Below are positions 1 through 4,853 of a stretch of 11,330 bases of DNA, one piece after another. Numbering within the stretch: the stretch's first letter is position 1; each line of letters begins with the position of its first letter. The notes under the pieces were generated by a model. The model made no database searches. It saw only the letters and a list, made by a program, of their open reading frames with translations, and was not told the DNA's origin. The translations under genes were made by a program, and so were the position numbers. The DNA comes from Pseudomonadales bacterium (lineage in GTDB: Bacteria > Pseudomonadota > Gammaproteobacteria > Pseudomonadales > Moraxellaceae). Location of the stretch: NCBI GenBank assembly GCA_013043915.1, contig JABEVH010000200.1:1-11330 (forward strand). The letters are read 5' to 3'.

Positions 1-240
1 TAAAGCGTGTATATGATCAGGCGGGTCTTGACAATTAAGGTCGTAAATCTCAGCTAGCTGATTTTGCAAACTTGCATTGCTATCAAGCGTAGAACCTTGC
101 ATAACCGGATTGCATGAAGTTACTGAGCTCTGCCATTCAGGGCGGTTACAGACTCAGCATCACGAGGGTTACGGAAACGGACGGCAAGTTTTGAGGAATT
201 CAAAGAAAAAATGTATGTGGGGAGGGGACAGTAATAAATG

Positions 241-723
241 CTATATCAGGTATTCGTATTTAAAGCGGTAAGGCATGTACAACTTCAAATCGTCCAGTCT
301 TTCAGTGAAGTAAAGGGCATGACCACTACATACCATAGATAACGCTAACACGGACATATTATAAATATCACGTACCGTATGTAGGTTATGGGCATGCATA
401 GCGCTTAATAGTTGCTGAAGTGTATCGCGCCGTATGGGTAATACCCCTTGCAACGCACTTAAAGCCTCAATTGATAGGCTAAGGTACTGGGTATCAGGCA
501 TGACATAACGTTCGTGTCCTTCAATAAATGGACTGACTCCTGCTGATAAAAGTGCCCCTTGGGCCAGCTTGTACATGGCAGGTTCGATGCTTTGCATCGA
601 GACTACACGAACACCCTTAAAGCGGCTAGTTTGCTCATAAGCATACCATGCTGCTGCTTCATAAAGCTCTTTTATGCTGGCTGAGGAGGCAATGCTGTCC
701 AAGCATTGTTGGAACTCTAACAC
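241..723 (-). CDS. Hypothetical protein, 160 aa, divergent from the cas genes
   Basis: I do not recognise this protein. It starts at GTG (complement of 721-723), with an AAGGGG-like ribosome binding site about 7 bases upstream, and stops at TAG (complement of 241-243). The protein looks mostly alpha-helical: an N-terminal helix rich in Ala, Glu and Tyr, a middle part rich in Leu and Ser, and a C-terminal half with several His and Leu. There is no signal peptide, no clear membrane segment, and no Cys pairs or nucleotide-binding loop. It points away from cas2a and shares the 305-base intergenic region with it, so the two could share regulatory DNA. Its length, single uninterrupted frame and plausible ribosome binding site support a real gene. 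A role in CRISPR immunity is not shown by anything in the sequence. Confidence 0.6.
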   Translation of the reverse strand: MLEFQQCLDSIASSASIKELYEAAAWYAYEQTSRFKGVRVVSMQSIEPAMYKLAQGALLSAGVSPFIEGHERYVMPDTQYLSLSIEALSALQGVLPIRRDTLQQLLSAMHAHNLHTVRDIYNMSVLALSMVCSGHALYFTERLDDLKLYMPYRFKYEYLI

Positions 724-769
724 GAGGTACCCCTTTGAAAAGAAACATCAAGTGAAGTCTATCCTGCAT

Positions 770-855
770 TTCAACTGATTAAAAGTTGAACTGGGCTAGT
801 TCACAGCCCAAGCAATTCAAGAACCCATCATTGATATACCGGGAGCCGTACGGCT
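770..855. repeat. Cluster of three palindromic elements in the cas upstream region
   Basis: The region between the divergent - strand gene and cas2a contains three dyad elements within 86 bases. The first is a 7-bp stem with a 7-base loop (TTCAACT at 770-776, AGTTGAA at 784-790). The second is a 6-bp stem with a 7-base loop (TGGGCT at 792-797, AGCCCA at 805-810). The third is a perfect 12-bp palindrome, AGCCGTACGGCT, at 844-855. They could be operators, a structured leader RNA or a bidirectional terminator; there is no U-run to favour the last. The rest of 724-1028 shows no gene I can support and no convincing -35/-10 pair. No copies of a CRISPR repeat are visible here. Confidence 0.5.
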
Positions 856-1028
856 AGCTAAACACCGACTCATTGAAAAGGCAAAATTTACCTGGGTGAC
901 AAACGCGGATTATAGTGCACATGGATGTAAGACTCCGGTTGAGCCAAATACAAGGTTGTGAATTGTGTTGTTCTGTATTTCTTCCAATAAAGTAGGAGGT
1001 GTTGATTCACTGTATTGAGATATAAGAG

Positions 1029-1346
1029 ATGATGCATCCAATGATTGCAAAGGAACAAAGTGGTTGGCCCAGACGATTGTGTCTAGTGGCTTATGATGTA
1101 CGCTCACCAAAACGTTTGCATAAAATTTTGCACATAGTCAATGACTATGCCAGTGGGGGTCAGAAATCAGTAAAGGAGTGTTATCTCAGCAGGCCAGAAG
1201 TGAAAAGTTTGATCATGAGAGCGACAGCGATACTTGATCTTGACCAAGACAGTTTTATGATTATCCCTCTGGTAAGTAACAAGTCCGTCTATCTGCTAGG
1301 CAAAGCACGTATGCCCTTGTCCAGCGAATATGTTTACCTAGGATAG
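1029..1346 (+). CDS. cas2: CRISPR-associated protein Cas2 (first copy, Cas2a)
   Basis: Cas2 is the small dimeric ferredoxin-fold subunit that bridges Cas1 dimers in the spacer integration complex. The first beta strand is seen at residues 17-24 (LCLVAYDV), with the conserved Asp at 23, followed by SPKRLHKI. The middle has a GGQKSV segment where more typical Cas2 proteins have VQYSVF, and the C-terminus ends in LGKARMPLSSEYVYLG. From memory, this tail is typical of a longer Cas2 subfamily in proteobacterial loci. The length of 105 aa is normal. An in-frame TAA at 1023-1025 lies just before the ATG, so the start is 1029, 1032 or 1041; no strong ribosome binding site decides. The gene ends 3 bases before cas1a, so the two are surely cotranscribed. 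It differs strongly from the second Cas2 at 3063. Confidence 0.9.
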   Translation: MMHPMIAKEQSGWPRRLCLVAYDVRSPKRLHKILHIVNDYASGGQKSVKECYLSRPEVKSLIMRATAILDLDQDSFMIIPLVSNKSVYLLGKARMPLSSEYVYLG

Positions 1347-1349
1347 ACG

Positions 1350-2327
1350 ATGATGAAAACCTTGTATATCGATAGAAGAGAAGCTGAGTTGCACGTTGAC
1401 CGGCAAAGGCTGGTAGTCAACAAAGGCGATTTGCATATTCCGCTTTCCATACCTCTTAAACAGATCAGTCGTTTGATAGTTAATACCTCAGTGACCCTGT
1501 CAGTACGCGATATTGCCTTGCTGGCAGAACATGGTATTACCACCTTGATCATCAATGCGCGAAAGGGAAATTTTGCTCTGGTCAGCGGTGATTATCACAA
1601 AGATGCTTCCCACCGCCTGCGACAATATCAGGCTGTTTGCAGTGCCCAGTTGAGTTTAAATTTTTCCCAAGAATTGGTTCGAGCGAAGTTGTCTACCCAG
1701 TATGGGGCATTGCAACAGGCCATAACACAACGGTTGGATTTGCGACTTCCTTTGCTTAAAGCAAGTGATTTTTTGCATGATCGCCTGGAGGTAACCTGTG
1801 ACTCCATCGAATCTCTCCGGGGTATAGAAGGGGCCTGTGCAGCTAGTTATTTTGCCGGTTACCGACAACTGTTTGCGCCAGCTTTGGCTTTTAATGAACG
1901 TAATCGTCGCCCACCTCAAGATCCGGTCAACGTAGTGCTTTCTCTGTCATATACATTGTTGCATGTCGATGCCGTGAGAAGTTTGACCGTTGCAGGATTT
2001 GATCCGGCTTTGGGTTTTTACCATGCCCCATATCATGGCAGAGAGTCACTTGCTTGTGACGTTGTTGAGTTGATGCGTGCCCATGTCGATGTCTGGGTAT
2101 GGCGTTTGTTTGCCGAAGGGATATTGCGGCAGGAGTACTTTAGTTACGAGAGCCAGGGAGATCGGCCATGTCTGTTAGGTAAGCAAGGTAGGGAAGTATT
2201 TTATATCGAATATGAAAAAAAAGCGTGTTTGTGGCGTCGTCAGCTTAGACGAATCGCATATCTCTGGCGTCAACGACTGTCTCGGGCCATTCCCAATGTG
2301 GAGGTTCATCATGATGAGCTCTGTTAA
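1350..2327 (+). CDS. cas1: CRISPR-associated endonuclease/integrase Cas1 (Cas1a)
   Basis: Cas1 is the metal-dependent integrase that inserts new spacers at the leader end of the CRISPR array. The N-terminal beta-domain (about residues 1-85) has the usual LIVNTSVTLSVRDIALLAEHG pattern. The helical catalytic domain holds the three metal ligands: Glu160 in LRGIEGACA, His225 in FYHAPYHG, and the acidic residues of CDVVE (Asp237/Glu240). The length of 325 aa is normal for the family, so I expect an active enzyme. It starts with ATG at 1350 or 1353, right after cas2a, and overlaps the proposed start of cas1b by 17 bases. It is not fused to a reverse transcriptase or Cas6, unlike some type III Cas1 proteins. 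Its direct neighbours make it part of a cas2-cas1-cas1b-cas2 block. Confidence 0.95.
   Translation: MMKTLYIDRREAELHVDRQRLVVNKGDLHIPLSIPLKQISRLIVNTSVTLSVRDIALLAEHGITTLIINARKGNFALVSGDYHKDASHRLRQYQAVCSAQLSLNFSQELVRAKLSTQYGALQQAITQRLDLRLPLLKASDFLHDRLEVTCDSIESLRGIEGACAASYFAGYRQLFAPALAFNERNRRPPQDPVNVVLSLSYTLLHVDAVRSLTVAGFDPALGFYHAPYHGRESLACDVVELMRAHVDVWVWRLFAEGILRQEYFSYESQGDRPCLLGKQGREVFYIEYEKKACLWRRQLRRIAYLWRQRLSRAIPNVEVHHDELC
2300..2304 (+). promoter_or_regulatory. Ribosome binding site deciding the cas1b start
   Basis: GGAGG lies 6 bases before the ATG at 2311, inside the 3' end of cas1a. It supports starting cas1b at 2311 rather than at the in-frame ATG at 2212, which would add 33 residues encoded wholly within cas1a and without Cas1 likeness. 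Confidence 0.7.
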
Positions 2328-3060
2328 TATAAAAGCCTCACGTCTGAAGTTCTGCAAGGTGGATAGCGTAAACCTGCGTATTGCAGAAGAAAATGAGGCG
2401 ATGAGAAGTTTCCCGCTACGCACCATCAAGGTTTTGGTCGTGATAGGCGATGCCAAGGATGGACTGGACGTTTTACTAAACTGTGCCGAAAAAGGCATAC
2501 CCGTTCAGTTCATTCACGAGAATGGTCGATTTGGCTGTCGTTTGCAGATGCTGGATGATCGTAGGTCATTGTTGGCTGACTGGCTACCGCATGTAGATGC
2601 GAATCGTACTTGGCTAGGAGCCTATAAAACTTGGCATTATGAAGTCACAACACGAGTTATTTTACGCTCATGGGCACGTCTGGAGCGTTGGCAAGATCTG
2701 GGTAAAATCAGGGATCAAATCGGCCGGGACATCCTGAAATCTAAAAATCTTGAAATTACTCTGTTCGAAGAATTGCTAGCTTGGCTAGATTCGTTGTTGA
2801 AAATTGATTTATTGGCGGTGTTGGAAGTCCGTGGTGTTCAAGCGGGCTCTGAGGCAGCGCAAAGATTACTACAAGACTTACTTCCACCTTATAGCGTATG
2901 GCTTGCTTGTACTTGGTTGAAAGACCAGAGGCCTCTGTTGCCAGGCCATAACACTGCTGAACAGGCCATTGCTTTGTATGGGCGGCTAATCCCCAAGCTC
3001 AAGGAGAATATGTCGTTGGAGCTCAAGGAATTGGTCTCTATTTTTGAGAAAATGGTGTAG
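2311..3060 (+). CDS. Degenerate Cas1 paralogue (Cas1b), 249 aa, probably catalytically inactive
   Basis: The N-terminal third reads as a Cas1 beta-domain. Residues 34-74 (FPLRTIKVLVV, DGLDVLLNCAEKGIPVQFI, NGRF) line up by eye with residues 34-75 of Cas1a (IPLKQISRLIV, SVRDIALLAEHGITTLII, KGNF). The rest is helical. In RGVQAG (174-179), which I align with RGIEGA of Cas1a, the metal-binding Glu appears replaced by Gln177. The later His and acidic ligands have no visible counterpart, and the C-terminus is about 75 residues shorter than Cas1a. The frame is open and well translated (GGAGG, overlap with cas1a, GTG of cas2b 2 bases after its stop), so it is maintained rather than decaying. By inference, it may be a structural Cas1 subunit pairing with Cas1a or anchoring the second Cas2. 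The helical half is too diverged to align with confidence; another fold is possible there. Confidence 0.7.
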   Translation: MMSSVNIKASRLKFCKVDSVNLRIAEENEAMRSFPLRTIKVLVVIGDAKDGLDVLLNCAEKGIPVQFIHENGRFGCRLQMLDDRRSLLADWLPHVDANRTWLGAYKTWHYEVTTRVILRSWARLERWQDLGKIRDQIGRDILKSKNLEITLFEELLAWLDSLLKIDLLAVLEVRGVQAGSEAAQRLLQDLLPPYSVWLACTWLKDQRPLLPGHNTAEQAIALYGRLIPKLKENMSLELKELVSIFEKMV

Positions 3061-3062
3061 CT

Positions 3063-3332
3063 GTGGCTGATTATCTTGTTTGTTACGATATTGCAAATAA
3101 CCGTCGCTTGCAGAAGATTTATCGACGTGCCCTGAAACATGCCGTTCCTGTTCAGTACTCTGTGTTTTGGTTACATGGGTCAGAGCAAGATTTGCATCGT
3201 ATGATGCAGGATTTTGAACCTCATTTGAACAACAAGCAGGATGATGTGCGAGCTTATGCCGTGAAAGACCCCAAATTTTGTTTATGTCTGGGTACGGGAA
3301 AACTGCCTACATGTGTACAGATCGTGATGTGA
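3063..3332 (+). CDS. cas2: CRISPR-associated protein Cas2 (second copy, Cas2b)
   Basis: This is a second Cas2, of the more usual kind. YLVCYDIANNRRLQKIYR (residues 4-21) carries the conserved Asp at position 9 on the first beta strand. VPVQYSVFWL is the classic second strand, and DDVRAYAV the fourth. The length of 89 aa is typical. The start is GTG at 3063, two bases after the cas1b stop; an in-frame TGA at 3045-3047 rules out a longer form. There is no clear ribosome binding site, so translation probably depends on coupling to cas1b. Little sequence is shared with Cas2a beyond the YD(V/I)-RL core, so the pair is not a recent duplication. It is the last gene of the adaptation block. Confidence 0.9.
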   Translation: MADYLVCYDIANNRRLQKIYRRALKHAVPVQYSVFWLHGSEQDLHRMMQDFEPHLNNKQDDVRAYAVKDPKFCLCLGTGKLPTCVQIVM

Positions 3333-3366
3333 GGTGGTTTTTTCAAATTCAAAAATAATTTTGATA

Positions 3367-3398
3367 CTTCTCTGGTTTGTTTCCCCAGAAGAGGTTTT
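3367..3398 (+). terminator. Possible weak terminator after the adaptation block
   Basis: An imperfect stem follows cas2b: TCTGG (3371-3375) pairs with CCAGA (3385-3389), and after one mismatch CTT (3367-3369) pairs with GAG (3391-3393) including one G-T pair. The run TTTT follows at 3395. It could end the cas2a-cas2b transcript, but the stem is short and the T-run poor. This lies in the 531-base gap 3333-3863, which otherwise holds only the csm6-like fragment and a doubtful small - strand frame. Confidence 0.2.
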
Positions 3399-3514
3399 AT
3401 CGAGGTCATGAGCTGAATCAAGATTTGTGGTCATCGGCATTGTATTATTCGTTGGGGAAGCTACATTTTTTGAAGTAGCAAAGTCCATAACCTTGTTATA
3501 ACTGACTTGATTCT

Positions 3515-3709
3515 ATGTCGAAAATACCAAAATTGTCTTACAAGGAATACAGTGTGAACTCACTTGCATCTCCCCAAAACTTCAAGCGTCGTATTCTGTT
3601 GCTGGTCAGTGGCATGTCACCACAGATTGCCACGGAATTTTTTTTTGCCTTGACCAAGACACTGATCCCCTCGTTATTTTACGATGTTTTGCGACGATTA
3701 CGGAGGTAA
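3515..3709 (+). pseudogene. Truncated Csm6/NE0113-like CARF protein gene
   Basis: The 64-residue frame contains RRILLLVSGMSPQIATEFFFALTKT (about residues 25-49; I split it as RRILLLVSG and MSPQIATE plus a tail). From memory this matches the start of the Cas_NE0113/Csm6-type CARF family, which begins with a hydrophobic strand followed by G-[LM]-SPQ-x-x-TE and an ALT-like helix. CARF proteins bind cyclic oligoadenylate made by Cas10 and activate a ribonuclease or cleave the messenger. A full protein would be several hundred residues. Here homology ends soon after the TE motif, beside a run of nine T (3638-3646), and the frame stops at 3707-3709. No CARF core or HEPN domain follows in any frame before cmr1. 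I read it as a gene cut down by deletion. It sits between cas2b and cmr1, a normal place for such an accessory gene. A functional 64-aa protein cannot be excluded. Confidence 0.45.
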
Positions 3710-3792
3710 CAGCTTGTATCGGCAGAGACTACAAGAACACCAAATATCGTGGACACGATTATGATTGAAAAAGTCATCATTACATCATCCAT
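3679..3792 (-). CDS. Doubtful small single-pass membrane protein, 37 aa
   Basis: On the - strand a 37-codon frame opens at ATG (complement of 3790-3792) with AGGTG a few bases upstream, and ends at TAA (complement of 3679-3681). Residues 4-24 form one hydrophobic stretch (MTFSIIIVSTIFGVLVVSA), followed by a basic tail containing YLRNRRKTS, the pattern of a single-pass membrane peptide. A longer version could start at 3828 or 3843. It overlaps the end of the csm6-like fragment on the opposite strand. The + strand in the same frame reads a polar segment, whose antisense is naturally hydrophobic, so this may be an artefact. I list it because the gap has no better explanation. Confidence 0.2.
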   Translation of the reverse strand: MDDVMMTFSIIIVSTIFGVLVVSADTSCYLRNRRKTS

Positions 3793-3863
3793 TTTTTTCA
3801 CACCTGAGGGAAACAAGAACCCTCCCATGATGCAAAAAGACATAAAATTCGCTGCGAGGCCCC

Positions 3864-4853
3864 ATGAAATTCGATGAACCCGTTACCCTTGAGGCAACTT
3901 ACCGCATAGTTACTCCCATGTTTCTGGGGGATTTTGATCGTCATGCAAGACAGTTGAGTGCAGGTTCCATCAAAGGTGCTCTAAGATTTTGGTGGCGTGC
4001 ACTGAACTGGGCAAGAATCCGCACGGAAATAACCAATGATGATGCTGCATTGCAGCAACTGCATCAAAATGAGGCTGCCATTTTTGGATTAGCCTCTAAC
4101 GATCAGCTTTCCCACAAAAGCCTTTTCACCCTGCATGTAGAAACCCCCTCCAAGCTGGAGGTTATCCAAGACTGGCCTCCGTCGGATCCTAATAATTCGA
4201 GTGCTTATCTGGGTTATGGGTTAACAGGAGGCAGTTCCTCCCCACATCGCGATGCTTTCAAGGAAAACCAGAAATTTCAGATAAAACTACTCCTTGGTCG
4301 CAGCCTTTCCCCCGAGCAGCAAGAATCAGTGCGTGATGCGTTGATTATTTGGGGGCTGCTTGGAGGTTTAGGGAGCCGTGCCCGAAGAGGCTTTGGTTCC
4401 GTTGCTATGGATACTTTGGGGAATGATTCCTGGCCAATCCTGACCCAGCAAACGTGGCAAGATAAACTCAATACGATTTGTGCTGGCTATCGTGTTTCCG
4501 AACTTAAGGAACTTCCTCCCTTTACTGCATTCTCAAAATATAGTGTTATCAAAATACTTAACGTTGCAGATAACCCGCGCAAAGTCCATGCTTCTTTAGG
4601 GGGAAACTATAAGGATTTTCGTAAGAGTTTACCAAGAGCAGATAGAGTGCCCTTTGGATTGCCATTAAAAGATGAGGAGAATGTTAAAAGGCGTGCTAGT
4701 CCATGCATGTTTCATATTCATCCAATATCCAAGGAATACGTAGCAGCAGCAATTTATCTGCCCTCAAAATTTCATCATCAAATTCCTCAAGGCGATGCTA
4801 TCAGCTATTTTGACAACATTGCCAAGTTCATTGAACTTAGGAGGCATCCATGA
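3864..4853 (+). CDS. cmr1: Type III-B CRISPR RAMP protein Cmr1
   Basis: Cmr1 is the Cas7-like subunit at the 3' (head) end of the crRNA in the Cmr effector complex, helping to capture target RNA. Residues 35-45 read SIKGALRFWWR, the conserved Cmr1 motif, and 167-178 carry GGLGSRARRGFG, the glycine-rich RAMP loop with its basic residues. The N-terminus (ATYRIVTPMFLGD) is the usual first strand. The length of 329 aa fits a short Cmr1. GAGG at 3856-3859 precedes the ATG by 4 bases. The stop overlaps the cmr2 start as ATGA (4850-4853), which implies translational coupling. This is the first gene of the six-gene effector operon, after a 531-base gap from the adaptation genes, so it probably has its own promoter, though none is evident. 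Confidence 0.93.
   Translation: MKFDEPVTLEATYRIVTPMFLGDFDRHARQLSAGSIKGALRFWWRALNWARIRTEITNDDAALQQLHQNEAAIFGLASNDQLSHKSLFTLHVETPSKLEVIQDWPPSDPNNSSAYLGYGLTGGSSSPHRDAFKENQKFQIKLLLGRSLSPEQQESVRDALIIWGLLGGLGSRARRGFGSVAMDTLGNDSWPILTQQTWQDKLNTICAGYRVSELKELPPFTAFSKYSVIKILNVADNPRKVHASLGGNYKDFRKSLPRADRVPFGLPLKDEENVKRRASPCMFHIHPISKEYVAAAIYLPSKFHHQIPQGDAISYFDNIAKFIELRRHP

Noticed and set aside
127..234. A 35-codon + strand frame ending in a protein-like segment (FEEFKEKMYVGRGQ)
   Set aside because: It has stops just upstream and no usual start codon. It might be a gene remnant, but I cannot identify it.
77..271. A 64-codon + strand frame near the left edge
   Set aside because: No ribosome binding site, an unlikely composition and overlap with the end of the - strand gene. 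No family recognised.
838..860. Resemblance of GGGAGCCGTACGGC to group II intron sequence
   Set aside because: The rest of the domain V/VI pattern is absent and no reverse transcriptase is present. The match is explained by the palindrome alone.
800..961. A 53-codon open + strand frame upstream of cas2a with a protein-like reading (PGAVRLAKHRLIEKAKF)
   Set aside because: There is no ATG, no ribosome binding site and no recognisable family, and it includes the 12-bp palindrome. A decayed gene is possible but unsupported.
910..1110. A 66-codon - strand frame overlapping the start of cas2a
   Set aside because: It overlaps a well supported cas gene on the other strand and matches nothing I know.
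2212..2310. A longer start for cas1b adding 33 residues
   Set aside because: These residues lie wholly inside cas1a, have no Cas1 likeness, and the ribosome binding site is at 2300-2304, just before 2311.
3682..3774. A + strand segment ending CIGRDYKNTKYRGHDYD, faintly like the start of Csx1/TM1812-type proteins
   Set aside because: It is too short, has no start codon and stops at once. The likeness is no more than a G-x-x-YK-x-T-x-Y pattern.
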